Source of the DNA: Ceratodon purpureus
Lineage: Eukaryota > Streptophyta > Bryopsida > Pseudoditrichales > Ditrichaceae
Reading direction: 5' to 3'
Assembly (NCBI GenBank): GCA_014871385.1
Contig: CM026423.1
Coordinates: 22,343,792-22,407,791 of the forward strand
Length of the DNA: 64,000 bases
Each line of letters opens with the position of its first letter. The stretch's first letter is position 1. Below the pieces are notes generated by a model. That model did not search any database and had not been told where the DNA came from. It was given only the letters and a program-made list of their open reading frames with translations. Shown piece after piece: positions 11,946 to 23,042 of this stretch. The position numbers and the translations under genes were made by a program.

Positions 11946-12014
11946 CCAAAACCTAGCCGCCAAACCCTAGCCGTCAAACTCTAGCCGCCAAACCCTAGCC
12001 GCCAACTCTAGTTG
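11946..12014 (+). repeat. 14-bp tandem repeat containing AACCCTAG
   Basis: Five units of CCAAACCCTAGCCG, with one or two changes each, run head to tail at 11946-11959, 11960-11973, 11974-11987, 11988-12001 and a partial last unit. The unit contains the telomere-like word AAACCCTA but the 14-bp period is not telomeric. It lies in the interior of the CACTA element. Confidence 0.75.
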
Positions 12015-12021
12015 CCTTCAT

Positions 12022-12450
12022 TTTTTGTAATACATTTGAACGCACTTTATGTTACAAGAAACGCACTTTCTGACCCAAGAAACGCGCGCGTCACTATTGA
12101 CAGCCTCCTAGACTCCCAAATAAAATATTGCAGGTCAAATCTTACATTCCACGTCACCAAATTCCTCCACGCACACGTTCTACATCTGTGCACGCATTCC
12201 ACGTCAGATATGTTCATACGTTTTCTGTAACACATCTTAACGCACTCTCTGTCACAAGAAACGCGCGCGTCAATGTTGACAGCCCCCTCAGAGCTTTCAA
12301 ACATTGTTTGACCGGTCAAACCCTAATCCTTCCACGTCAGCCTATCACTCTACAACGCATTCCACGTCAGACTTCTCAGTACGTTTTTTTTAACACACTT
12401 GAACGTAGCACCTGTTAAGATAAACGTCCTCTCTGTTATAAGAAACGTGC
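12022..12450 (+). repeat. Three diverged direct repeats inside the CACTA element
   Basis: Blocks starting near 12022, 12215 and 12380 share the order: T-run with GTAA-ACA, GAACGCA/TTAACGCA, CACAAGAAACG, CGCGCGTCA and TTGACAGCC, the third being the most diverged. Each is preceded by CATTCCACGTCA. Period is about 165-190 bp. Such repeats are expected as subterminal transposase-binding arrays of CACTA elements. Confidence 0.55.
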
Positions 12451-13020
12451 TGACGTGGAGACTTACTATATTTAGTCTTATCTAAAGTTCCTTGAGGTAA
12501 AAAAGTAGGTGAAAAAATTATTGTCCAACAGGAACGTGCCCGTTTAATTTAACGTGATGCCATTATTTTGAACGTATAAATTCTATTCGCGTTTCAACCA
12601 TATCCTCTTTGACGCAGTGATGTTATTGGTGACTTTTTCACGTTAAAACGCTTGACGCGCGCCACGTTTAATTGGATATTTTTCCCACACTAATTGAGGA
12701 TAGTGTGGATTTACGTCAATTTTGACGCATCTCTGGCATAGTATGAGTCAATGAATCGTCGCTATGGAGCTCTTGCTATGATTGTAGGAAGCGTTTAAAA
12801 ATACGTAATCGACTCCAAATGTTTACAATGGGATTGAGCTCTACTGCCTCCGTGGTAATGGCAAGATCAAATGTATCAGCCTCCACAAAAAAATGCACTC
12901 AGTTTACGTTGGGAACTTAGTTCAGCTCTACTGCAATGTCAATCCCCTCGAAACCAGGCAACACCTCTAAACCCGACCTCCCGGAGTCTGCTTGCTTGAC
13001 TTCTTGTTAGTTGTGTCCAT

Positions 13021-13920
13021 AGTCGTCCTACTTGTAGTGTCTCTTGTTGTCATGCATGTCAACTTGATGTTCGTAGGCTGTAGTAGGCCCAAGATGGCAA
13101 GGCATGATATTGATGTTAAAAGATAAAATGCTGTAATAACTAAATTTTTTTTTTGATGTTCTACGAATTAATGCCCTCGTCAACACTAATGATACCTAAT
13201 GTACAAGCGTCTGTTTTGTAGCAGGTTGGTTGAGGTTGCAAGAAGTCTAGAACCTCTCTACTCCTTGAAGAATGTCTTGAAAGTTTTAAATACACTAATG
13301 TCTCATGGCTCCATTGCGTGAGATATATGGCTTAGTAGAGTTAAGAGGTCAAGTCCAGCGTTACGTGCTTCCTAGACCACCTCCAAACTAATATGACTTG
13401 AGTGACTATCAAGTATGAGTAAGTGTTTCTGATAAATAGAAATGCTACACATCCTTTGTACAATCTATAAAATGGAAAATCCAAGCGTTGAAGAGGTAGT
13501 TAGTCATCTAAGAAGTCAATTGTATGAACGTAGTAGCTCCTTGTTGACAACTTTCTACGTAATTTGACGAAAACACATGCCTTTGAACACATAAAATAAT
13601 TATTTTGCTAACCCAACCGCGTTAATGCAGACAAAAACCGAGAGCCGTGCTCTCTATTTGGCAACAATTGAGTGGACACGACGAGATCCCTTGCGCGCAT
13701 TGACAATACCGCCCGGATTTCTTCCGGCTTGCACGTCCGTTTCACGACAATTCAACACGGGTTCTGGAGGATACTCATGTAAGGTATATAAGTGACTTAA
13801 ATTGTCATAGAAACTATATACGATTTTTTTGCAATGTCCATTGGCCTTTAATTGACACTTCTAAACAATCACCAATCTCTCAATTGGAAGAAAACTTGTC
13901 ATTCTTCTCCTCATCAGTGA
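13021..13920. other. Intergenic DNA
   Basis: No coding frame or RNA gene supported on either strand. The part next to 13020 may still belong to the decayed minus-strand frame. Confidence 0.4.
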
Positions 13921-13923
13921 CTA

Positions 13924-14267
13924 AGGTAGAGATGGGTATTCCCGTCAGGGTTCTAATTCCGTGGCCTATCAGTGCACCAATATCTGAGCAGACAGCACCT
14001 GACTACCACACTCAGCAGATTGTATAACAACCTATCATGTTCTCCATGCAAGAATCTTTGTATTGCATATACCTACTCACCGAAATAGTGGTCTACAATG
14101 TTGCACTTCAAATATTCATGAAAATTTGATAAATTTCGAAAAAAATATTAAAAAATCAGATTTGTGATTTTCGACCTAACTTCTATTTGTATAAATTTTA
14201 TCCCATAGTTTTCTCAATCCCAAATATGCTGAATGGCTTAAACTCACGGGAATACCCATCTCTACCT
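13924..14267. mobile_element. 344-bp inverted-repeat element with TA flanks
   Basis: AGGTAGAGATGGGTATTCCC at 13924 is repeated as a perfect inverted copy ending at 14267; the match continues to 22 bases. The flanks are TA on both sides (13922-13923 and 14268-14269), the duplication used by Tc1/mariner-type transposons. The interior is AT-rich with no coding capacity, so it is a miniature non-autonomous element or MITE. Confidence 0.7.
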
Positions 14268-14828
14268 TAACATGTGACCACTCTCCTCATGCTGGGCAGC
14301 TGTAGAGAAACTCCGAGATGCCATGCTGCTGTACTGATAATTCTGAATAAAAAATCACTTAATGCTATGTGGCTAAGAGTTGAAACTTCAATGTTGTGTG
14401 TAAGAAGTGGCTTGAGTGCAGGGCGCCCGATTGTCGCTCTCTTATTCACTCACTACCAAGATTCGGATCTCATTTTTTTTTTGCTTAGAATTGTCTAGAC
14501 CACTGATCACTATTAATTTCAGGAAGTGATATTGTTAATTTTGTTGTGCTATTCTCAACCATCCTTAAGCCAAATTCTTCACGCCCAGAGTTAGATGAGG
14601 AACCCTGACGCCGCCCATTCCAAATCATACATATGACGTTTATCATGATCACTCCGTAACCGGTTTCCATTCTTGGCAGCCATTTCACATTAAACTGGGG
14701 GGTACGGGTATATAAAGCAAAGACACACTCTCCACCACTTGTGACCCTAATATGTGAGGGTTCTCCACCTCTGTTGGAGCTCTTTGCAAATCACAGTAGT
14801 AGTCAAACTCCCTTGACCTCCAATTTAA

Positions 14829-15699
14829 CCCCTAAAGTTTTGAGGGTATTTTTCATCAAAACTGCCTCAAAACAGCCCCTCTTCAAAGGAAGGTGGATTT
14901 TGCAAACTTGGGGTCTTTTTCAGTACATCTAACCGTAAGATCTTGTACCTAACTTCTATGTCTACATGTCCACCAAATCTCACATACTCATTCCTCACCG
15001 ATTGCAAGATCATAACGTTCAAAGTAGAAAAACAAGTTTTTTTCCCCTGCAAAAAAAGGGGACAGCAGAGTTTTGAAGGCCCAAAAAACCATTTTTTAAA
15101 GTAGATATGGAATGGATCTCTCCATATTATTGTTCCTAATTGAGTTAGGTACATTTCCTAAAAATATCATATTCAAAAAAGTTGTGGAAGGTTTCCAAAA
15201 CAATCATTTTCCGCTAAGGGGTATGCTGAAATTCACATACAAAGGCCGTGTTTGGACAATAAAAATAGCATATGAAAAATTCTTGGATTGAAATTCCGAA
15301 TATCGGAAACATGCTCTACTGCCTTATCTATAAATAGAATTTTTTATTTTTGAAAAATATCAAAATCTCAATTTTTGGTGGAATTTCAAAGTTTCGTCTT
15401 TGGGCAGAATTTGGCAGATTTGGGCAGTTTTGGACAGTTTTGGGCAGTTTTGGGCAGAATTTGCTACATTGACAGTGGCTTAGAAAATTTCAGCAGCTGC
15501 CGAATGAGCAGCTTTTGACAGTTAAACCTTCATAACTTTTGATTCCGATGTCGGAATTGAAAAATAAAAATATGCACACGGAGCTCTCAGAACGGCACGC
15601 CTCCATTTAAAATTTCAGAAAATCACGATTCAAATAGCAACCGTAGGTACATGCCCAAGTTTCAAAAAAGCCCATTCTAGGACTATTGTCCTTTAGGGG
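14829..15699. mobile_element. 871-bp element with TTAA flanks and short terminal inverted repeats
   Basis: The left end CCCCTAAAG at 14829 is mirrored by CTTTAGGGG ending at 15699, and both are flanked directly by TTAA (14825-14828 and 15700-15703). TTAA duplication is the hallmark of piggyBac-type transposition, although 9-bp ends are too short to prove the family. No transposase is encoded. The interior holds a TTTTGGGCAG tandem array and a CATAACTTTTGATTCCGATG-type stretch. A related right end occurs at 8993-9080, which supports its being a dispersed family. Confidence 0.55.
15404..15468 (+). repeat. TTTTGGGCAG short tandem array
   Basis: Six imperfect copies of a 10-11-bp unit, TTTTGGGCAG, run head to tail. 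Each contains GGG, so the strand could form a G-rich structure. It is inside the 871-bp element. Confidence 0.7.
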
Positions 15700-15703
15700 T
15701 TAA

Positions 15704-18600
15704 GAAACACCAAGGTAACCTCGGTGCTGAGCGCAGATAGGCTCATGATCTTTCGGTTAAACAGGTTTACAATATCATGTCTCCGTGGCCAACATGTTTC
15801 CATCACTGTTCATGAATGATTTCAAAAATAATGTGAGTCTACGGTTGGAAATAGGTCGACCTATACTGCGTTACTGGGGGCAATATCAGAAGCAAGTCGC
15901 CTGATCCTTCAATGTTAGTTTGGAATGTGGTTCAGTTCAAGCTGATGTTGTCACCCTCGGTGCTCCAGGCCAGTTCTGAGCACTAAGGTTTGAAGAGTCC
16001 ATATCAATAATTAAATCTGAAATACTTGTGCAATATTTCTGCCTGGATAGCCCTAATTTTTTTAAATACAAGCTCATTCATGGCTGCTGTAGATGCAAGA
16101 AGTTCATGACTTTCAGAAGTCCCCAAAGGCCCACCTACTGCCATTAATCCACTTGGCAATTAAGATTCCAGCACACATGAATGCCATTTGGCGTGGAGAG
16201 TTATGCATCGTCATCCAAGCCCATCACTGAGGTCACCCCTGAATGAGTGGGATATGAATTATATTCTCCATTTGCATCTTGCCACTGCACAAGTACTGGC
16301 CCCAATTTCCAACTCTGAACTAACTTACCTTAGTTTCAGTACTGGGTCACAAGCAGGGTGCTATCAAGTGAAACTTGCACCGAAACAGCCTGTGCTGTTG
16401 TGGATCATATTATCCTCACTAAAGACAAGCCTGGTTTGGATAGAGTACAATACCACTCTGGTACAGTACACAGTATTGCAGCTAATTAATGGGAAGAATT
16501 TGAAGAATTTGGAGTATTTTGAGTCAATAGTATATGATGTTCACTATATTCAAGTTTCAACTGGCTCTAGACACAACTTCATTTGGTTATACACTCTTTC
16601 AACATTGGAATCGTAATTGTTTCCATATTTTATTCAGACTTTAGCGAGGTTTTACCATTTTCAATTAGCCATTTGATGATTTTAACTCAGGTAGCACATA
16701 ACTAGGTACTGGTTCTCTCCAATTGTTGGTTTATGGAGAATTTCTTTTTGATTTGGTATTTATAGCACTGTCCATTGTGTAGATGACCATCTTGAGGCAA
16801 TGTAGTGAAAAATGAAATTGGTGTTGATTGTAAAATTAATGTTTGAAAGAGGGCGCAAACAAACTCATAGTCTGTAATGAAAAGAAGACCTAATTTTAGA
16901 AATGCTTCCAAAACCTCCAAAACATAAGACTTCTTTATAATCTAAGAAGGTGTTGAAGAGTTTCAATGTTCATGCTCTTTATGTAAAGTAAGGCAATAAT
17001 GCCATTATTTTTTAATTTAAATAAAAAATTGGACAATTCAAAGTAACTCTAAATAGCTGTGAGTATATATAACTAGCTTTAAAAAAGAAAACATGTTTAA
17101 AATTCATGGCACAATGTACATCTTCTTTCTTTATTCTCAAAGAGGATTAAAATAAATAGTAATTTTTGATTAAAAAAAACCACCATGATTTATCCATATC
17201 TATTAAAGAATCCGCTAAAGAAACCACCAAGAATTTATATCTATTTAACTATTTAGAGTGAGCACATTAGATTATGTTTAATCAAAATTCATGATATCTA
17301 AGACAAATTCCAAACAACATGTAAATATCTCTTATGGTATCATTCATATCTTAAAAACATTGATTAGAAAAAAAATTGAGTTTATAACTTCTATTTTAAA
17401 TGTATATATAATCATTTAAACAACTTGAAGTTTTACCTTTTACAATTACATAATTTATTCTATAAAAAAATTATTGTTTGTAGATGCATTCTATAATTGA
17501 TTTAGACACTAGTATGATTTTTGAGCAAACATAATCTTATCCACTCGTTGTAAATGACCAATACATTATACATACTGTATAGCAAAGCTACATGGTCTCT
17601 CCATGTTTTATGTGTAAGAATTCAATGCTTTTCCAATTCAAAGAAAAACTATTTATACCATCATTCTAAATTACAAAACATATGATTTTTGAGTTTAGAG
17701 ACTACCAAATTCTTCCATACATTCCCATAATTTACAAATAAAAATAACATCACAGAAAAAATACTCACTGTATCTCTCAAAAACTCTAACATTGGTTTTG
17801 CAGTGGTGTTATATTCTCTTTGCAATGGAACGTTCACCATTTGACTCAAAAAAAAAAAAAAACAAAAAAAAAAAAAAAAACAAACTCTAACATCATCTTT
17901 GACCTCAAAATTTCAATTTGCTAATTTTCCCCTTCCAGATGATGTGTAGATTTTATTGCAGACCAAAATACCAAAATGAATAATCTTATCGTATGTAAAG
18001 TGCATAAGGACTACATTAGACATTGTTCAAACTGAACAGGAACGAGAGTCTAGAAATTCTGGAGCCTGATCCAAAACTCCGACTCTAAGTTCCTACTGCA
18101 GTGCAATAAGCACTCCAACCTACATGGACAGACTCCAAGACGACGACGAGGCTAGTACCGATAAAACTGCAAAAACAAAATCCCATCACGTCGAGGACGA
18201 AGAAACTGCAGTCCGTGGAGAAACTGAGGGACTCAATGATGGTCATCATCACTGACTCACTCGGCCGCATTGAACAATCGATCCACGCAGTTGCGCTCAC
18301 CTACCAGAGAACTCCACACTGTCAGGTGAAGGGGGGGATGCTGGGATGATGATCCATACGCAACCCACAGAGCCCAAGTGCCGGCCACATTGCAAGGATG
18401 ATCCTATCCGTACACAGAATCCCCCCCGCAAAGACTCGCAGTTCGGCATCCCATGATCCCACCCACCCGAAATTCACCAAAAACCGACCCGCAACGCCCC
18501 GAAATGCCCGAGCCACGGAGCCCAGTTGGGCCCCGGGACTGGCAGACGGATTGACCGCGAGTGCCAGAATAGGCGCGGCAATTGGGGCCCCGCGACGGTG
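15704..18600. other. Intergenic DNA upstream of acetyl-CoA synthetase
   Basis: No supported gene. 16.6-18.0 kb is AT-rich; a long A-run with one C lies at 17847-17881. From about 18.3 kb the DNA becomes GC-rich with many CpG, typical of the promoter side of the next gene. Open frames at 18.4-18.9 kb on both strands reflect this GC content and overlap each other, so I do not treat them as genes. Confidence 0.45.
17847..17881 (+). repeat. Poly(A)-type simple repeat
   Basis: Runs of A interrupted by single C bases. It could be a slipped microsatellite or the tail of an old retroposon; no target duplication was recognised. Confidence 0.6.
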
Positions 18601-18680
18601 CCACTCCCGTTACCGTCCGCGGCATTCGGTGCCCGGGCCCTCCGCTGCCTCGGAAGCAGCTGCAGCAGCTGTCGCGCGGG

Positions 18681-18690
18681 ACATAAATGG
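18681..18690 (+). promoter_or_regulatory. TATA-like element of the acetyl-CoA synthetase gene
   Basis: ACATAAATGG stands alone in a GC-rich stretch about 125 bases upstream of the ATG at 18813, the expected distance for a TATA box plus a short leader. Assigned by position and composition only. Confidence 0.3.
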
Positions 18691-18812
18691 GCCTCCGGAG
18701 CGCCTAGATTCGCAGCAGAATCGTTGTCCAGCGCGCGACTTTGAGCTCGGAATCCATTGCGCAGGCGCTAGATTGCTAGTTTGCGAGCATAGTAGCAGGG
18801 AATTCCCTTACC

Positions 18813-21800
18813 ATGGCGGAGGAGCGCGAGCAGAAGGTCATTGTGCCCGTGCCGGAGGCCTTCCGGGCCCAGGCCTTGATCAAGTCGCGCCAGCAGGTGA
18901 GGCGCTCATGGATTCTTTTGAATTGTGTTTGAGCTAGGAGTGTTCTTGTTGGAGTACTGGTTTGTAGCTAAGAAAAAATGGTTCGAGAGTGGGTTGGGGC
19001 GGGTTAGGCTGGGAATTGGGTGCGCGACTGTAGCGGGGCTGGTAGGGGAGCTGCTGCGATTGTTGTTCTCTGAATTTCTGAGTTGGGAATTTAGTTCGCG
19101 GACCTAATTAGTTTTTCCTTGTGAGAAAGCGATGGAGCTGATTTTTTCTTGTGGATTTTCATGATTTGGTTTAGCTAAAGTTAGTGGCCCGGAGAGACTT
19201 GGGGTGACTTTTTGACTTTGGTGTCGAGTTCACTTTGATTCCGCGGAAATTTGAATTTGAGTGATACGAACGCGATTTAGTTGCTTAACAATATGATGCA
19301 ATAGTTTTGCGAGAGCGCAACGGTGGAACGTTGCTGGTTTCCATCAAGAAACGTTCTGCTAGAATTTGTTCAGGGGAAGAGTACATGTAGTTTGAACAAA
19401 GAACACACTATCCATTACTCGACTAGTCCTAATTACTTTCTGGTGGCGCCATTATTTTACCACATGCAGCTCAGTGTAAATTATCAGTTGGGTTGTAGAT
19501 TCGGAACATTTCTCGCAGAACTTTCTGAAAACCGAAAACAATAAAATAGAGAGACGGCGATCAGTGTCCGTTACAGACGAAGCCGCCTTCGAGGTGATTA
19601 GTCCTTGTTTGCAGTTTCTATGTGACTGAGGTGCTGGATTCTTTTCCTTGCAGTATGAGGAGATGTACAAGCAGTCCATCGAGGACCCTTCCACCTTCTG
19701 GGGGAACATCGCCAGCCAGTTCTACTGGAAGCGCAAGTGGGACACCTCCAAGCCCATCTGCAGCTACAACTTCGACATCCGCCAAGGCCCGGTCTCCATC
19801 GAGGTACACGCAACAGAAACGATTCCGCCACATTTGAGAACATATCAGGAATTGGTGCCTGAAAGTCTCGAATACTACTTTTGATATTGTATCATATCCT
19901 CTGTGCTCATTCTTACGCACTCACGGGCGGGTGTTTTGCAGTGGTTCAAAGGAGGATACACCAACATCTGCTACAATGCGCTTGACAAGCACGTGAACGA
20001 AGGACGTGGCGACAACGTGGCAATCCTGTGGGAAGGAAACCAGGTTGGCCAGGAATTGCGTCTCACCTACAGAGACGTGTTGAAGAAGACCTGCCAGGTG
20101 AAGGGACTAGTCATAGCTCCTCAGATTTTATAACAAGACTTTATGGTTAAGTGCGATTGAATGTGGTTTCACATGCATGATGTTCCGTAGAGTGTACATT
20201 TTAAACATGCGATGGGAGTTCTCATGAACGGATTTGGGATGGGCGTTTTCAGCTTGCCAACTACTTGCGCAAGAGGGGAGTGAAGAAGGGAGACAGAGTG
20301 TGCATCTACATGCCGATGGTGCCCGAGCTTCCCATTGCGATGCTGGCGTGCGCCAGGATTGGAGCCATCCACTCGGTGGTGTTCGGAGGATTCAGTGCGG
20401 AGTCGCTGGCCGGGCGCATCTTGGACTGCAAGTCCGACGTGCTTCTGTCGTGCTCAGCTGTGCAGCGCGGAAACAAGGCGTTGAACCTGAAGGCTATCGT
20501 GGATGAAGCGCTTATGCTGTGCAAGCAGAAGGAGAACTTCACACCTGGTGAGCAAATCAAAATGGCTACTCGCGGTCTCAGGGCATCTACTCCTTTTAAT
20601 CCGATCCTAAGAATTTGACGCAATTCTGACCATAACGTACCAAAATTGTTCTGTTACAGGAACATGCCTGATTTACGACAATGCCAACGCAGTGCCAAGG
20701 TCTAAGGTGAACTGGGTGGCCGGGCGTGACCTGTGGTGGCAGGTAAATATTATAATTCATCAGACACAATTATTATGTTGTACATAATTTTGGATTCGCC
20801 ATCTGGAACGACTTATAAATTCAGACATCGAGCTCTGACGACATAGATCAAATCAACGATTGCTAGAACTGATGGTGAATTCGTTGTCATCCTCGTAGGA
20901 TGAGGTGAGGTCGTGCAGCACTGAAGCGCCAGTGGAATGGATGGAGGCTGAGGATCCTCTGTTCCTGTTGTACACCAGTGGATCGACCGGCAAGCCCAAG
21001 GGGGTTCTTCACACTGTGGGTGGTTATATGGTGTATGCTGCCACTACTTTCAAATACGTATTCGACTACCAGCCAGGCGATGTTTTCTGGTAATTTGTCA
21101 CCCACCATAGTCCTGTTCTGCGGCTGCTCAACAATCCTTTGTAACTTCTACAAGTGCGATCGCTAAGATAAGGATTTGGAGTTTTATGGTTATTAATATG
21201 TTGGCTATTGAGTTTTTGGCAGGTGCACGGCAGATTGTGGGTGGATTACGGGTCACACGTACATCTGTTATGGCCCCATGCTGAACGGTGCCACCCAGGT
21301 TGTCTTCGAGGGAGTGCCCATGTACCCAAGCCCAAGCAGATGGTGGGAGATCATCGAGAAGTACAAAGTGTCGATCTTCTACACCGCTCCCACCGCCATC
21401 AGGTCATTGGAGGCTCTTGGTGACAAGGTACACTGAACTGAATATGGTTGCAATCCAGGTGCATTCGTGTGATCGGAATTTCTCTTGATTGTTGGTGATC
21501 CTAATTACGTGCCTTTTCTGATTGATGTTTTCTTGACATTGCAGCACGTGATCAAGCACGACAGATCGAGCCTAAGGCTTTTGGGAACAGTCGGTGAGGC
21601 TATCAACGCCAAGGCATGGCTGTGGTATCACAGGGTTGTGGGAGAAGGAAGGTGCCCTATTGTGGACACCTGGTGGCAGACGGAAACCGGTGGAATCATG
21701 ATTACCCCCTTGCCAGGAGCGTGGTGCTTGAAGCCAGGGTCGGCAACTCTGCCATTCTTCGGAGTGGAGCCTGTGGTGTTGGACCAGGAAGGCAAACCTC

Positions 21801-23042
21801 AGGATGGTCCATGCGCAGGTTATCTTTGCATCAAGGGTGCATGGCCTGGAATGGCCCGCACATTGTACGGCGACCACCAGAGGTTCGCTGAGACTTATTT
21901 TACGACCTGGCCAGGGTACTACGTCACCGGCGATGGGTGCCAACGTGAAGCCAATGGGTACATCACCTTGACAGGCCGTGTGGACGATGTTGTGAACGTC
22001 AGGTATTGGGCTTCTCCTTCTTGGGCCTCTCTCTCTGTGACTAGAATTCCTGATTTTGTAATTTGGTTTTAGGGTCTATTCTCCCGTGTTTTTTGATATC
22101 GAAACTTATCTAGATTGTTCTTTGGTATTGCGCAGTGGGCACAGAATCAGTATCGGTGAAGTGGAGTCAGCCCTTACATCCCACAAGTCTTGCGCTGAAA
22201 CTGCTGCTGTTGCCTTCGACCATGATGTACGCTCTTCGTAGTCATGACTTTCTGTGCTTTTTATTTTTGGTTTTTACGTGTTTTTATATATTTACAGTCT
22301 GTTTGTATGACAAGATTGTGGAGTGATTGAGAAGTGTGTCTGTTGTGCTGATGATTGCAGGTCAAGGGACAGGGTATCTACGCTTTTGTGACTTTGGTGG
22401 AGGGTGTGAGCCCAACGGAGAAACTGAAGGACGAGATCAAGGCTGCTGTGAGAAGAGAGGTGAGTTGCCTTGGAAAGCATTGTGCCTTCCGCAGGATTTT
22501 TGTTTCTTTGGGTCAACAGGGAATATTCTTGCTGAGGTTAACGATAGAAGGCCTTTAGTTTAGAGGATACTTATTCTTCTCAATTCTCGCATCGACTTGT
22601 CTTGATGGTTCCACGACTTGTGATGGTTGTTTTCCGAAATAATTGCTCGACTTAGCATGTTGGATAATACCTTTCTTGTTACAGATTGGATCCTTTGCGG
22701 TACCAGACGTGATCCAGTGGGCCCCTGGACTACCGAAGACTCGCAGTGGAAAGATTATGCGCCGGATCCTTCGAAAGATTGCAGCGAACCAGTTCAACGA
22801 GCTGGTATATTTCACTCTCTTGCACAGTATAAGCTTGTCTCTTGATCTTTTAAGGTTACTGTTTTGCAGAAGATATGTGCACTTTTTAGGTTGTGTTTCA
22901 GATTAATACTGTGGACTTCTTTTCTAATCAACAAGAGTGGTTTACACTTTTGCAGGGTGACACTAGCTCCCTTGCAGACCCAGCTGTTGTGGACCAGCTT
23001 GTGGAAACGAAGCGTGGAAACACTCGCATTTCCAAGCTTTAA
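18813..23042 (+). CDS. ACS: Acetyl-CoA synthetase with C-terminal SKL
   Basis: This AMP-forming enzyme makes acetyl-CoA from acetate, ATP and CoA. Exons: 18813-18896, 19654-19803, 19942-20097, 20253-20547, 20660-20742, 20899-21089, 21223-21427, 21545-22002, 22136-22226, 22361-22459, 22685-22804 and 22956-23042; every border is GT-AG and the total is 672 codons plus stop. Adenylate-forming motifs are seen: [11 protein letters not shown] at about 281-291, [10 protein letters not shown] around 429-438, YYVTGDG, and the C-terminal SGKIMRR with catalytic Lys near 627. The start is fixed because an in-frame TAG lies eight codons upstream of this ATG. The N-terminus ([18 protein letters not shown]) is acidic and unlike a plastid transit peptide, whereas the protein ends in RISKL, a canonical PTS1 signal. 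It is therefore predicted to act in peroxisomes/glyoxysomes rather than plastids. Malate synthase, which uses acetyl-CoA there, lies 28 kb downstream on the other strand. Confidence 0.96.

Larger units (their letters stand above)
10631..12743. mobile_element. Non-autonomous CACTA (En/Spm-type) DNA transposon
   Basis: The left end at 10631 starts CACTATGCCA and continues through AGATGCGTCAAA. The right end, read inward from 12743, starts TACTATGCCA and continues through AGATGCGTCAAA; 21 of 23 terminal bases pair, and the outermost right base is A where CACTA needs G. The 3 bases outside each end are TGA (10628-10630 and 12744-12746), the 3-bp duplication typical of CACTA elements. Inside are many short ACGT/ACGC words (CCACGTCA, AAACGCGCGCGTCA, TTTGACGC) in both orientations near the ends, like CACTA subterminal repeats. 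No transposase is visible in 2,113 bp, so mobility would need a helper elsewhere. It lies inside the decayed frame at 10100-13020. Confidence 0.8.
10100..13020 (-). pseudogene. Decayed minus-strand reading frame split by a CACTA transposon
   Basis: On the minus strand, sequence right of the transposon (13020-12744) and left of it (10630 down to about 10100) reads as one broken protein. The frame RRFIDS then VVDFTKSVILTSDIYVT then AIEQLQQKNEKPLEQRKET runs straight across the insertion point once the element and one TGA copy are removed. After a TGA and a one-base frame change it continues as a Lys/Glu/Ala-rich, coiled-coil-like stretch (MKDALRKLRRAAAEG, then EACARKVQECKEAELTKVLE), with another stop before LKAERIELLACELTLKAVK. 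Further upstream, pieces such as GLEVLPGFEGIDIAVELN are separated by stops. At least four stops and one frameshift show that it is not translated as a whole. The parent family is not recognised. It could be a captured host gene or the accessory gene of an older transposon. Confidence 0.45.

Noticed and set aside
11946-12014. Interstitial telomeric repeat
   Set aside because: The period is 14 bp and units contain GCCG; only a telomere-like word is present, so it is a transposon minisatellite.
16188-16616. 142-codon open frame upstream of acetyl-CoA synthetase
   Set aside because: It begins with TTG, has no recognisable domain and shows no splice-linked neighbours.
18398-18937. 179-codon plus-strand frame and opposing minus-strand frames in GC-rich DNA
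   Set aside because: High GC lowers stop frequency on all frames; the stretch is the promoter and first exon of acetyl-CoA synthetase in a different frame.
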